Notes: a model not told the origin generated them from the letters alone. A stretch of DNA of 64,000 nucleotides from Pollutibacter soli (GCA_029269725.1 JARJHS010000001.1:310001-374000); one strand, 5' to 3'. Counted from the stretch's first letter, positions 27,748-36,466 are shown. A program made the numbers and translations.

Positions 27748-29199
27748 GTGAATTTTAAAAGCGTTCTGGGAGGATTTGCGGCCGTACTTATTATTGTAGT
27801 TTTTTTCGGGAATTGCACTAAAATCAAGACGACAGATATCGGTGTCGATCTTTTGCCTGCTGTCGATAATGTTCACACTTTCGATACTTCGCTCGAAGTA
27901 ATTTCTACCAATTATTATTTCGGAGACTCAGCTCTTCCGGTTATGGGAAGGGATGTTCAGGGAACCACTTCTGATCATGTTTTAGGTTATATATCTAATG
28001 ATCCCTTGTTTGGTAAAACTACCGCAGCTATTTATCTCGAACTCAAACCCACATTTTATAAGTACTATTTTGAAAACGTAAAGGATAGTCTCTACCTTGA
28101 TTCTATCGTTCTTTGTATGAAATGGACGGGTACCTGGGGAGATACTACTGCTCTTCAGAAAGTGAATGTTTATGAAATGGACCAGGTCGTTCGAAGGGAT
28201 ACATCGTATGCAACGAATATCAGTGCGCCGGTAAAACCGGGTATTCTTGGTTCAAAAACTTTTGCTCCAAGTATTTTAAATGATTCTATTTTCCCTGTTG
28301 GTCAGAAGCTTGCCGGACAATTGCGGATCCGTCTTAACGACGAACTGGGAAATCGGTTTCTTGCCCAGGACAGTGCGGCATTCCACCCTTATGCTTCAGA
28401 CAGTTTATTCAGGGCATTTTTTAATGGGTTTGCTATTATTCCTGAAACTACGGGCGATGGTGCCAATGCTAATGCCCTGATGAATTTTGCTCTTAATGAC
28501 ACGAGTACCCATCTCAGATTATATTATCGATACAAGAAAAATGGTGTTGATGATACAACTGCAAGAAATTTCAATTTTGATGCAGTGACATTTAGTGCGC
28601 ATCTGAATCATATCGTGAGGGACTATTCAGGATCTGAAATCGCAGCACATATACCTTCAAATCCTGCAGGAGACAGCGTCAGCTATATACAGACCAGTCC
28701 GGGTACCTACAATATCATCAAAATTCCATCGCTCAACAATTTTGTACAGACCAGAGGAAATGTAATGGTTCACCTGGCATCACTGGAAATGACCCAGGTT
28801 CCCGGGCCGAATGATCTGAACAATATTCTCACGGCCCCGCCGGCTTTATACCTCGACTATTTAGATACGACAATAAAAAAGCAACGTCCGATCCTGCTTG
28901 ATGGATTTCTTTCCCTTAATTACAATCCTGCCGCGTTTGGTGGAGTGAATAAGCCGGTTACCGAAAACGGCGTTTCCCTTGCGCAGTATAAATTTTTCAT
29001 CAGCCGATATGTACAGTCGATAGTTACTAAAAACACACCCAATTTTCCCCTATACCTGTACTCGCCATGGGTGGTAAGATATCCCGATCTATTTATGGGG
29101 TTTGGATTGAATACGCTTGCCTGGAACCGGGTGAAACTCGGAGGTGGCTCATATTCGGGAAGAAAAATGAAACTTCGCATAATTTATTCACTGATTTGA
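27748..29199 (+). CDS. DUF4270 lipoprotein
   Basis: 483 residues from a GTG start at 27748. The signal GGFAAVLIIVVFFGNC ends in a lipobox with the lipid cysteine at about 23. The next stretch, TDIGVDLLPAVDNVHTFDT, is the typical DUF4270 opening, and the family's two beta-rich halves follow. This is a surface or periplasmic lipoprotein family restricted to Bacteroidota with no known function. It lies 39 bp after the short glycogen synthase and 46 bp before metK, so the three may share a transcript. Confidence 0.88.
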   Translation: MNFKSVLGGFAAVLIIVVFFGNCTKIKTTDIGVDLLPAVDNVHTFDTSLEVISTNYYFGDSALPVMGRDVQGTTSDHVLGYISNDPLFGKTTAAIYLELKPTFYKYYFENVKDSLYLDSIVLCMKWTGTWGDTTALQKVNVYEMDQVVRRDTSYATNISAPVKPGILGSKTFAPSILNDSIFPVGQKLAGQLRIRLNDELGNRFLAQDSAAFHPYASDSLFRAFFNGFAIIPETTGDGANANALMNFALNDTSTHLRLYYRYKKNGVDDTTARNFNFDAVTFSAHLNHIVRDYSGSEIAAHIPSNPAGDSVSYIQTSPGTYNIIKIPSLNNFVQTRGNVMVHLASLEMTQVPGPNDLNNILTAPPALYLDYLDTTIKKQRPILLDGFLSLNYNPAAFGGVNKPVTENGVSLAQYKFFISRYVQSIVTKNTPNFPLYLYSPWVVRYPDLFMGFGLNTLAWNRVKLGGGSYSGRKMKLRIIYSLI

Positions 29200-29245
29200 A
29201 GTTATGCATATCTTAAACTAAATATTCACAAAAACCTGAACTAGT

Positions 29246-30505
29246 ATGCCTTACTTATTTACATCTGAAAGTGTTTCTGAAGGTCATCCTGACAAAGTAG
29301 CCGATCAGATATCAGATGCGTTAATTGATAATTTTCTGGCCTGGGATCCAAATTCGAAAGTGGCGTGTGAAACGCTGGTAACAACCGGTCAGGTTGTACT
29401 TGCAGGTGAAGTGAAATCGAATACCTACCTCGATGTTCAAAAAATAGCCCGTGAGGTTATTGCCAAAATAGGATATACCAAGAGTGAATATATGTTTGAA
29501 GCGAATTCCTGCGGAATTCTTTCAGCTATTCACGAACAATCAGCCGATATCAACCAGGGTGTTGAAAGAAAAAAGAAAGAAGACCAGGGCGCCGGCGACC
29601 AGGGCATGATGTTCGGTTATGCTACCAATGAGACTGAAAACTATATGCCACTGGCATTGGATCTGGCTCATAAAATTCTGAAGGAACTATCCAACATCAG
29701 AAGAGAGAAAAATTCTAAAATGCCTTACCTGCGCCCGGATGCAAAAAGCCAGGTGACGATCGAATACGATGATAACGACAAACCATTACGCATAGACGCT
29801 ATCGTGGTTTCCACACAGCATGATGATTTTGCAGCAGATAATAAGATGCTGGCAAAAATCAATAGCGATGTTCGTGAAATCGTCATCCCTCGTGTAAAAG
29901 CTAAATGTAAAAAAGAAGTACAGGCCCTCTTCAACGATAAAATCAACTATCATATCAATCCGACCGGGAAATTTGTGATCGGTGGTCCTCACGGAGATAC
30001 AGGTTTGACCGGAAGAAAAATCATCGTTGATACCTATGGTGGAAAAGGTGCGCATGGTGGTGGTGCATTCAGCGGAAAAGATCCTTCCAAAGTAGACCGT
30101 AGTGCAGCTTACGCAGCTCGTCATATCGCTAAAAACATTGTTGCTGCCGGTGTTGCAGACGAAATCCTTGTGCAGGTTTCTTATGCCATCGGTGTGGCAA
30201 AGCCGATGGGTATCTTTGTTGATACTTACGGTACTGCAAAAGTGAACCTCACTGATGGTGAGATCGCTAAAAAAGTGGAAGGATTGTTCGATATGCGTCC
30301 TTATGCTATCGAAACACGACTGAAATTGCGCAACCCGATCTATAGCGAAACCGCTGCTTACGGTCACATGGGTCGTGTAAATGAAGTTGTAGAAAAAACT
30401 TTCAGCTCTGCAGATGGTAAAAGCAAAAAAGTAAAAGTGGAATTGTTTACCTGGGAGAAACTTGATTTCGTTGATAAGGTAAAGAAGGCTTTCAAAATTA
30501 AATAA
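29246..30505 (+). CDS. metK: S-adenosylmethionine synthetase
   Basis: A 419-residue MAT that makes SAM from methionine and ATP. Motifs in order: [21 protein letters not shown] at the N-terminus (catalytic His and Asp), [32 protein letters not shown] and [16 protein letters not shown]. The length is above E. coli MetK (384), with extra residues between GYA and the ATP loop ([15 protein letters not shown]). No SAM riboswitch is visible in the 46-nt upstream gap. It ends in an intrinsic terminator. Confidence 0.97.
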   Translation: MPYLFTSESVSEGHPDKVADQISDALIDNFLAWDPNSKVACETLVTTGQVVLAGEVKSNTYLDVQKIAREVIAKIGYTKSEYMFEANSCGILSAIHEQSADINQGVERKKKEDQGAGDQGMMFGYATNETENYMPLALDLAHKILKELSNIRREKNSKMPYLRPDAKSQVTIEYDDNDKPLRIDAIVVSTQHDDFAADNKMLAKINSDVREIVIPRVKAKCKKEVQALFNDKINYHINPTGKFVIGGPHGDTGLTGRKIIVDTYGGKGAHGGGAFSGKDPSKVDRSAAYAARHIAKNIVAAGVADEILVQVSYAIGVAKPMGIFVDTYGTAKVNLTDGEIAKKVEGLFDMRPYAIETRLKLRNPIYSETAAYGHMGRVNEVVEKTFSSADGKSKKVKVELFTWEKLDFVDKVKKAFKIK

Positions 30506-30520
30506 ACAGGTTGCCTGGTA

Positions 30521-30550
30521 AAAAAACCTCCCCATAGCGGGAGGTTTTTT
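30521..30550 (+). terminator. Intrinsic terminator after metK
   Basis: AAAAAACCTCCC, loop CATAGC, GGGAGGTTTTTT: a perfect 12-bp stem with a U tract. Confidence 0.92.
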
Positions 30551-30571
30551 ATTTTCGAATCATTTAAAGCG

Positions 30572-31132
30572 ATGGAAAATCCCTGGACAATTCTCTCCGA
30601 AAAACTGGTCTATGATAATCCCTGGATCAGTGTTACCGAGTTTGATGTTATTCAGCCTGGTGGTGGAAAAGGTATTTATGGAAAGGTTCATTTCAAGAAC
30701 CTGGCTATAGGTGTAATCCCGATGGATGAAGAGGGGAATATTTATCTTGTCGGGCAATACCGCTTTCCTTTGAACCAGTACAGTTGGGAAATTCCTGAAG
30801 GAGGGGGGGCATTATCGGTACCAGCTATTGATTCAGCAAAACGCGAATTGCAGGAAGAAACGGGGCTTACAGCTTCCAGGTGGGATGAATTGATAACACT
30901 TCATCTTTCCAATTCGGTTTCCGATGAATATGGTATAGTTTACCTTGCACGCGGATTGCAGCAAGGCAAGGCAAGTCCGGAAGAAACAGAAGATCTGCAG
31001 GTGAAGAAAATGCATGTTGAAGAAGTGTACCAGATGGTGATCAACGGCAGTATTACAGATTCACTTACGGTTTGCGGAATTTTGAGATTGAAACTTTTTT
31101 TGCACGAAGAAAACAGCGGTATTTCAAAATAA
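30572..31132 (+). CDS. Nudix hydrolase, ADP-ribose pyrophosphatase-like
   Basis: 186 residues. The Nudix box is GGGALSVPAIDSAKRELQEE (about 76-95); the catalytic REXXEE core is present, but the first Glu of GX5E is Val. The preceding YRFPLNQYSWEIPEGG and the N-terminal strand order match the ADP-ribose / nucleotide-sugar pyrophosphatase branch. The enzyme would cleave ADP-ribose to AMP and ribose 5-phosphate in the cytoplasm. Four bases separate it from rlmB, so the two are cotranscribed. Confidence 0.88.
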   Translation: MENPWTILSEKLVYDNPWISVTEFDVIQPGGGKGIYGKVHFKNLAIGVIPMDEEGNIYLVGQYRFPLNQYSWEIPEGGGALSVPAIDSAKRELQEETGLTASRWDELITLHLSNSVSDEYGIVYLARGLQQGKASPEETEDLQVKKMHVEEVYQMVINGSITDSLTVCGILRLKLFLHEENSGISK

Positions 31133-31136
31133 GACT

Positions 31137-31877
31137 ATGAGCAAGAGTTCAGGATTGATCATCGGAAGACAGCCGGTACTGGAAGCCCTGAAAGATGGCA
31201 GGCCAATGGAACGAATCTATATTCAGAAAAATGCTGCCGGCGATATTATTCCTGAGATAAAACAAACAGCAGTTCGACTGCAGGTGCCCGTTAACCTGGT
31301 ACCAACGGAAAAACTGATGTCACTATCCCGTGGTAATCACCAGGGCGTGGTTGCTGTCAGCAGTCTTGTGAATTACTACGAACTGCAGGATGTAATTGAT
31401 CAGTGTTTTGCAAATGCAGAAGTACCGCTGTTTCTGATTCTTGACGGTGTGACAGATATCCGGAATATTGGCGGTATTGCGAGAACGGCTGTGGTCTGCG
31501 GTGCACAGGCAATCATCATTCCTGATCGGGGAGTAGGGGCTTTGAATGAAGAAGCCTTGAAAGCTTCTGCTGGTGCCCTGGAAAAAATCAAAGTTTCCCG
31601 TGTCAGCAGTCTGCTGAAAGCCGTTGACAGTCTGCATCTCAGCGGGATCAAAGTATACAGCAGTGATCTTACCGGAGAGGAAAATTTGACTTCTGTGGAT
31701 TTCAAGGAGCCCTGTGCGATTATCATTGGTAGTGAGGATAAAGGTGTTCAGCCCTATATGAGCAAGGCTGCAGATATCCGTTTCAAAATTCCAATGAAAG
31801 GGAAATTTGATTCTTTAAATGTGAGCGTTGCAACGGGAATTATATTGTTTGAAGCGATGAAGCAACGCGGCATATGA
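31137..31877 (+). CDS. rlmB: 23S rRNA (guanosine-2'-O-)-methyltransferase RlmB
   Basis: A 246-residue SpoU-class (SPOUT) methyltransferase. The N-terminal substrate-binding domain (SGLIIGRQPVLEALKDGRPM) is followed by the trefoil-knot domain with motif 1 LILDGVTDIRNIGGIARTA, motif 2 AIIIGSEDKGVQPYM and motif 3 LNVSVATGIILFEAM. It should methylate G2251 (E. coli numbering) of 23S rRNA. The length matches E. coli RlmB (243). It is the second gene of the Nudix-rlmB pair. Confidence 0.93.
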   Translation: MSKSSGLIIGRQPVLEALKDGRPMERIYIQKNAAGDIIPEIKQTAVRLQVPVNLVPTEKLMSLSRGNHQGVVAVSSLVNYYELQDVIDQCFANAEVPLFLILDGVTDIRNIGGIARTAVVCGAQAIIIPDRGVGALNEEALKASAGALEKIKVSRVSSLLKAVDSLHLSGIKVYSSDLTGEENLTSVDFKEPCAIIIGSEDKGVQPYMSKAADIRFKIPMKGKFDSLNVSVATGIILFEAMKQRGI

Positions 31878-32038
31878 AGGGAGAAAACAGAAACTGGAAA
31901 CAGAAACAGGAAGAAAATTGAAACCGAAAACGGGAACCACGAAATATAAGCGATCGCAAATGATATGAGGTCCTGCATGGAAAGCCTGTTACTTTTTACT
32001 TACTACTAAATCTCCATTCTCCTGCCTGCTGCCTGAAA
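31878..32038. repeat. Intergenic word-repeat block (CAGAAAC and CTGCCTG words)
   Basis: Between convergent rlmB and a secreted unknown. It has GAAAACAGAAACTGG, AAACAGAAACAGGAAG and AAACCGAAAACGGGAAC, then TTACTTTTTACTTAC and CCTGCCTGCTGCCTG. The same words occur in reverse complement at 53545-53650. No gene is seen. Confidence 0.65.
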
Positions 32039-32698
32039 TCACCTCTTCAACCGGAACATCGCATCTGAAATCGAGGTACTCACTTTCGCCCACACACAAA
32101 TTCCATTTTCGTAATAGTAAGTATGTTTATTTCCGTCAGGAAGTTGAAGCTCATACATATGCGGCTTAACCATCTTCACAGTAATGAACTGTTTCAGATT
32201 CTCTGAAAAAATCCTCACAATGTTCAGCGGTTCCATACTCATGAGGCATGCGGTAGTATAAAGAATTTTTTCGCTGATGGTTTTCACTGACGATGCTTCA
32301 TGCAAAATGTATTTATCATCAGACCTATTAATTTTCAGATTCACTTTTTCTTTTCCGTTTACCTTACGTACCAGGCTACTCTGTAACAGCTGCCCTTCTG
32401 AAAATGCAGCCCGTACAATTGAATAGATCTTGAAGTCCACCACCATCATTTCCAGGTTAACGTTGGATTCAATAATGTACTCCGTTGCCGCAGAATTATT
32501 TTTTTTGACTGCATGTATCTGGCCAATGACAGTGTTATTTTTCAGAACGTCATAATAGAGATCAGTGCCATCGGATTTATTTTGAGAGATTGATGCAGTG
32601 CTGAGCAGTAAAATATTGATCAGAAATAATATCCGGATGAAATTGAACTTTGTGGAAGTCAGCTTCGGTTGACGATATGATTTTACTTTGTACCCCAT
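32039..32698 (-). CDS. Secreted protein of unknown function (DUF6134-like)
   Basis: 219 residues with a long N-region, a signal segment (FIRILFLINILLLSTASIS) and a compact beta-rich body. The pattern YYDVLKNNTVIGQIHAVKK, SFLVRKVNGK-like SSLVRKVNGKEKVNL and CVWAKVSTSISDAMFRLKR recalls DUF6134-type Bacteroidota proteins, but I am not certain. It is probably periplasmic. It is a single gene, divergent from HMG-CoA lyase, with a TACTTTTG -7 match 89 nt upstream. Confidence 0.65.
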   Translation of the reverse strand: MGYKVKSYRQPKLTSTKFNFIRILFLINILLLSTASISQNKSDGTDLYYDVLKNNTVIGQIHAVKKNNSAATEYIIESNVNLEMMVVDFKIYSIVRAAFSEGQLLQSSLVRKVNGKEKVNLKINRSDDKYILHEASSVKTISEKILYTTACLMSMEPLNIVRIFSENLKQFITVKMVKPHMYELQLPDGNKHTYYYENGICVWAKVSTSISDAMFRLKR

Positions 32699-32786
32699 AA
32701 CTTTCCATTGTATTTTTTAATACATGGCAAGCGATCCCGATCCTCTCTGCTTTTGTAGTATGACAGGTATGAAAGCAGATTCGTTA

Positions 32787-32794
32787 CAAAAGTA
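32787..32794 (-). promoter_or_regulatory. Candidate -7 element (TACTTTTG) of the secreted unknown gene
   Basis: A TAnnTTTG match on the minus strand, 88 nt before the start at 32698. Confidence 0.35.
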
Positions 32795-32898
32795 GATACA
32801 AATTTAATTCCATCTTTACCCTAAACCGGTGAGTATGGTTACTATAACCGGTGAAAGTCCTCTTTCATATCTTGCATTAATAAGTTATATTATAACAG

Positions 32899-33750
32899 AT
32901 GAAGGTTCAACTGATCGAATGTCCCAGGGATGCCATGCAGGGTTGGCCGGCAATTATACCGACGGCAGTGAAAGTGAATTATATCAATTCCTTGCTGAAA
33001 TGCGGCTTTGACACGGTAGATTTCGGAAGTTTTGTGTCTGCTAAAGCGATTCCGCAAATGGCTGATACACCTGATGTAATTGAAAAGCTGGAATTCAGTG
33101 GCACAAAAACGAAGCTTTTGGCGATAGTTGCCAATCTCCGTGGTGCGGAACAGGCGGCCCATTGGCAACACATCCATTTTCTCGGTTTTCCTTTTTCCAT
33201 CTCCCCCACATTCCAGTTCCGGAACACAAATAGTTCGATGGAAGAATCTATTGAACGTGTTGCAACTATACAGGATGCCTGCATGAAAACCGGCAAGCAA
33301 CTGGTTGTTTACCTTTCGATGGCATTTGGCAATCCATATGGTGATCGGTATAATGAGGCAGAAGTGGTCGACTGGGCTCTGAAAATGCATTCGATGGGGA
33401 TTGAAATAATATCGCTGGCAGATACAGTTGGCGTTGCAACTGCAGAGCAGGTAGGTCGTATAACCGAAGCAGTAGTGAAAGCTTTGCCTGGCACTACCGT
33501 TGGCGTTCACCTGCATTCCACTGCAGAAAACTGGCGTGAAAAACTGGAGGCCGCTTATACTGCGGGCTGTCGCCGGTTTGATGGAGCATTGAAAGGAATC
33601 GGTGGGTGCCCGATGGCAGGAAATGCGCTCGTCGGAAATATGGATACAGAGAAAATGTATTCATTTTTTAAAGAGATGAAAGTTGAAACAGGAATAGATG
33701 AAAGAGAACTTTCTCATTGCAGCAGGATCGCTGCTGGTCTGTTTGTGTAA
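32899..33750 (+). CDS. Hydroxymethylglutaryl-CoA lyase
   Basis: A 283-residue DRE-TIM barrel protein that splits HMG-CoA to acetyl-CoA and acetoacetate in leucine breakdown. Motifs: ECPRDAMQGW (Arg-Asp of the RDGLQ motif), FVSAKAIPQM, the metal-binding VHLHSTAENW and the signature GIGGCPMAGNALVGN containing the active-site Cys. The length is slightly below human or bacterial enzymes (about 300). The ATG follows AT-rich DNA with two AACCGGTGA direct repeats at 32824 and 32846. GSCFA follows 41 bp downstream. Confidence 0.92.
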   Translation: MKVQLIECPRDAMQGWPAIIPTAVKVNYINSLLKCGFDTVDFGSFVSAKAIPQMADTPDVIEKLEFSGTKTKLLAIVANLRGAEQAAHWQHIHFLGFPFSISPTFQFRNTNSSMEESIERVATIQDACMKTGKQLVVYLSMAFGNPYGDRYNEAEVVDWALKMHSMGIEIISLADTVGVATAEQVGRITEAVVKALPGTTVGVHLHSTAENWREKLEAAYTAGCRRFDGALKGIGGCPMAGNALVGNMDTEKMYSFFKEMKVETGIDERELSHCSRIAAGLFV

Positions 33751-33791
33751 TTGAGATTGATCCTTCAAAGATTTTAATAAAATTTTTTCAG

Positions 33792-34769
33792 ATGGAATTC
33801 AGATTGGAACTGCAACCCCAGCCACTGGATAAAAAAATGCAGCTTCGTGATAAGATTTTTTTATCCGGGTCATGTTTTACGGAGCATATGAGTGCAAAGC
33901 TCAGCAATCATAAATTCAGGATTCTCGATAATCCGCACGGCATATTATTTAATCCTGTAAGCCTGGCACAGTCGATTAATGATTGCATCATCGCCAGACA
34001 GTACACAGTTGAAGAACTTTTTGAAGAACAGGGTATCTGGTCCAGCTGGTCATTTCACAGCAGGTTTTCGAGTGCGGATCGAAATACTGCATTGACGAAC
34101 ATGAACAATTCCGTACAGGAGGCGCATCATTTTTTACAGGCTTCCCGATGGCTGGTGCTTACGTTGGGGTCCGCCTTTGTATACGAATTAAGTGATCATA
34201 AAATTGTAGCGAACTGCCACAAGGTACCCGCGGTCAATTTCAACAAAAGGTTGCTTTCGATTGAAGAGGTCCAGGCAACGATTGAAGAAATGATTTACAA
34301 GCTTCACATATTTAATCCTGAGCTGAATATCATTTTTACGATAAGTCCGGTCCGGCATTTGCGTGATGGACTGATAGAAAATAATCGCAGCAAGGCAGTA
34401 TTGTTGCATGCAGTTCATCATCTCGTCGACAAATTTGATAAAATGCATTATTTCCCGGCTTATGAGTTAGTTATCGATGATCTGAGGGACTATCGCTTCT
34501 TTGCAGAAGATATGGTTCATCCGAATTACCAGGCCACCGAATATGTATGGCAGAAATTTGCAGAGAGTTGCATTGCACCGGAGTCGCGTGAAGTGATGAG
34601 AGAGATTCATAAAATCAATGCTGCGCGTGTTCACAAACCACTTCATCCTGAATCAGATCATCATAAGAGCTTTTTGAACAAATACTTTGAGCAGACCTAC
34701 GCGCTTGCGCAGAAGTTTCCATTTCTTGATTTTAATGACGAGATCAGCTATTTCTCCAATGCCATTTGA
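33792..34769 (+). CDS. GSCFA domain protein
   Basis: 325 residues from ATG 33792; the longer open frame from 33717 overlaps HMG-CoA lyase and lacks family similarity. The family motif KIFLSGSCFTEHMSAKL is at about 20-36. Later conserved parts are LVLTLGSAFVY, FTISPVRHLRDG and DMVHPNYQATEYVW. GSCFA is an SGNH-hydrolase-like family, so an esterase role is possible but unproven. It has no signal peptide. Its 3' end overlaps the start of the SMUG2-type glycosylase by 11 bp. Confidence 0.9.
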   Translation: MEFRLELQPQPLDKKMQLRDKIFLSGSCFTEHMSAKLSNHKFRILDNPHGILFNPVSLAQSINDCIIARQYTVEELFEEQGIWSSWSFHSRFSSADRNTALTNMNNSVQEAHHFLQASRWLVLTLGSAFVYELSDHKIVANCHKVPAVNFNKRLLSIEEVQATIEEMIYKLHIFNPELNIIFTISPVRHLRDGLIENNRSKAVLLHAVHHLVDKFDKMHYFPAYELVIDDLRDYRFFAEDMVHPNYQATEYVWQKFAESCIAPESREVMREIHKINAARVHKPLHPESDHHKSFLNKYFEQTYALAQKFPFLDFNDEISYFSNAI

Positions 34770-35439
34770 AAACAAGTTTATAAGCGACCGTATGCTGAAT
34801 TTTATGCGAAATCTGCAAATGGATTTTCCGTTGCCGGAAGGTGTTGGAATTATGAATCCGTATGCAGATGATCATGCATTCGGTTATGCGAAACAGTTTT
34901 ATGAGAAATATTATCACGATGATCATCCGCGAACATATCTCATAGGCATTAACCCGGGCAGGCTGGGAGGGGGAATCACCGGCATCCCTTTTACCGATCC
35001 GCAAAAGCTGGAGAATTATTGCGGAATAAAAAATGACTGGGAGAAAAGAACTGAATTGTCTGCGGATTTTATCTATCGCGTGATAACTGCTTATGGAGGC
35101 CCGGCGAAATTCTATAATAAATTTTTTTTCACTGCGGTTAGTCCTCTTGGCTTTATTCGTGAAGGGAAAAATATGAATTACTATGATGATAAGCAGCTGA
35201 TCAAAAGTGCCGAGTCATTCATCATCGATTGTTTTCATCAGCAATTAAAACTGATTCCTTCCGCTACAAAAGCATTTTGCCTGGGTGAAGGATCAAACTT
35301 TAAATATTTGTCTGCAGTTAATCAGACGCACGGTTTCTTTGAGGAAATTGTTCCACTTCCACATCCGCGTTGGGTGATGCAGTATCGGAGGAAGAAGATG
35401 GAGGAATTTGTGGAGTTGTATTGTAAGAATTTAGGTTGA
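34759..35439 (+). CDS. SMUG2-type uracil-DNA glycosylase family protein
   Basis: 226 residues from ATG 34759, inside the last codons of the GSCFA gene. The active-site block GINPGRLGGGITGIPFTDP (about 55-73) is like the GMNPGPWGM-TGVPFG motif of SMUG, and the second motif is PHPRWVMQYRR near residue 204. SMUG-family enzymes remove uracil or hydroxymethyluracil from DNA. This group is also annotated as DUF4918; activity in Bacteroidota members is inferred. The 11-bp overlap implies translational coupling with GSCFA. Confidence 0.83.
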   Translation: MPFENKFISDRMLNFMRNLQMDFPLPEGVGIMNPYADDHAFGYAKQFYEKYYHDDHPRTYLIGINPGRLGGGITGIPFTDPQKLENYCGIKNDWEKRTELSADFIYRVITAYGGPAKFYNKFFFTAVSPLGFIREGKNMNYYDDKQLIKSAESFIIDCFHQQLKLIPSATKAFCLGEGSNFKYLSAVNQTHGFFEEIVPLPHPRWVMQYRRKKMEEFVELYCKNLG

Positions 35440-35832
35440 GTTGTCGGTTTTATTTTTCAGGCTTTTTAAACCAGACAGGAGGCAAGAGTAGGGAGCCTGT
35501 ATGCCGGCAGGCAGGGCAGTAGAATTAGTAGTCAGATTGTACTAACAAGCGTGCAATTGCACTTTCTTCTCAATGCTACTTTCTGTTTTTGTATTCTGTA
35601 TTCTGATTTTGAGTTATCATTTGTCAGGGTGTGTTCAGGCAGCCAGGTGGTCATAACCAGCGCAGTTATTTCCATAACAGTATGTCTGTTTCTGATTTTT
35701 TATATCTGTCATTTGCAGAGACAACGCATGCGTTGTCTCTGCAAATGACAGCATTGACGGTTCACTCCAGCCTTATTACCGGTTTTCAGTTTTCTGTTTT
35801 CAGAATTAGCGTTTACTCCATAATCCTGTACC
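35440..35832. other. 393-bp intergenic region with repeats, no gene
   Basis: It lies between the convergent glycosylase and miaE genes. It contains the CCTGCCTGCCGGCATA word in reverse orientation (35500-35515), CTGTTTTTGTATTCTG and TTTTCAGTTTTCTG words, and the 46-bp palindrome at 35706-35751. The small frames here are made of these repeats and do not look coding. Confidence 0.7.
35706..35751. repeat. 46-bp perfect palindrome
   Basis: From 35706 to 35751 the sequence equals its own reverse complement, centred on ACGCATGCGT with arms GAGACAACGC / GCGTTGTCTC. It can form a 20-bp or longer hairpin. No T tract follows, so it is not a standard terminator, though it sits between convergent genes. 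The GAGAC-...-GTCTC ends resemble REP/MITE-like repeats of other bacteria. Confidence 0.9.
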
Positions 35833-36441
35833 CTAATGTATTCTGTCACCTCTTACTTCTAACCCTCGTATAATCTCTGCTTCATAAGCCAGCCATTCTC
35901 TCCATCTTTTTCTGACTTGTTCTTTTGGAACATAATGATCTGCAAGTTTGATGAACAATGTATAATGCCCTGCCTCGCTTTCCATAAACTTCCGGTAGAA
36001 ATTGCGGAAATAAGGATCTTCCAGCCCTTCACTCAATCGCTTAAATCGTTCGCAACTCCGGGCTTCAATCAAGGCGCAGAATAATAATTTGTCGAGGAAA
36101 CGATCAGCTTCTGATCCGCCTCTGGTCTGGAATTCCAGCAACTTGTTCACATACGCGTCCTTTCTCTGGCGGCCGAGTTTCAAGTTTCTCTTATTTAACT
36201 CTGCAAGCACCTGTCGGAAATGTCCCCATTCTTCTGTAACAATCGGCGCAAGTTCCTCCACCATTTTTTCTTTTTCAGGATAGCGTTGGATCAATGAAAT
36301 GCAGCTGGTAGCGGCCTTTTGTTCGCAATAAGCGTGATCTGTCAGAATATCTTCCAAAGAAATAGTTGTCAGATTCACCCAACGCGGATCGGTTGGTAAT
36401 TCAAGACGAAGAATATTTTTTACATCTGTTAGTTCCTCCAT
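35833..36441 (-). CDS. miaE: tRNA-(ms[2]io[6]A)-hydroxylase
   Basis: 202 residues from ATG 36441, 17 nt after a TATTTTTG -7 element; the frame remains open to 36498 but that part overlaps the promoter. The ferritin-like di-iron ligands are visible as EQKAATSCI, EEWGHFRQVL, EARSCERF and ESEAGHYTLF. MiaE hydroxylates the isopentenyl group of ms2i6A37 in tRNA. The length matches Salmonella MiaE less some C-terminal residues. Monocistronic, divergent from the penicillin-acylase family gene. Confidence 0.9.
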   Translation of the reverse strand: MEELTDVKNILRLELPTDPRWVNLTTISLEDILTDHAYCEQKAATSCISLIQRYPEKEKMVEELAPIVTEEWGHFRQVLAELNKRNLKLGRQRKDAYVNKLLEFQTRGGSEADRFLDKLLFCALIEARSCERFKRLSEGLEDPYFRNFYRKFMESEAGHYTLFIKLADHYVPKEQVRKRWREWLAYEAEIIRGLEVRGDRIH

Positions 36442-36458
36442 ATAAAACGGCTGAGTTG

Positions 36459-36466
36459 CAAAAATA
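36459..36466 (-). promoter_or_regulatory. -7 element (TATTTTTG) of miaE
   Basis: A TAnnTTTG match on the minus strand. It fixes the miaE start at 36441 rather than the longer frame. Confidence 0.45.

Noticed and set aside
29200-29245. SAM riboswitch before metK
   Set aside because: Only 46 nt separate DUF4270 and metK, too short for any known SAM riboswitch, and no stem structure is visible.
29786-30535. 249-codon antisense frame inside metK
   Set aside because: It is the shadow of a strongly conserved gene; Phe/Cys/Ile-rich composition fits antisense of metK.
30572-31132. Nudix box with Val in place of the first Glu as a sign of inactivity
   Set aside because: The REXXEE metal-binding core is intact, and I recall this substitution as common in this Nudix branch, so it is not evidence of loss of function.
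32890-33516. 208-codon antisense frame over HMG-CoA lyase
   Set aside because: Antisense of a fully conserved lyase; no family similarity.
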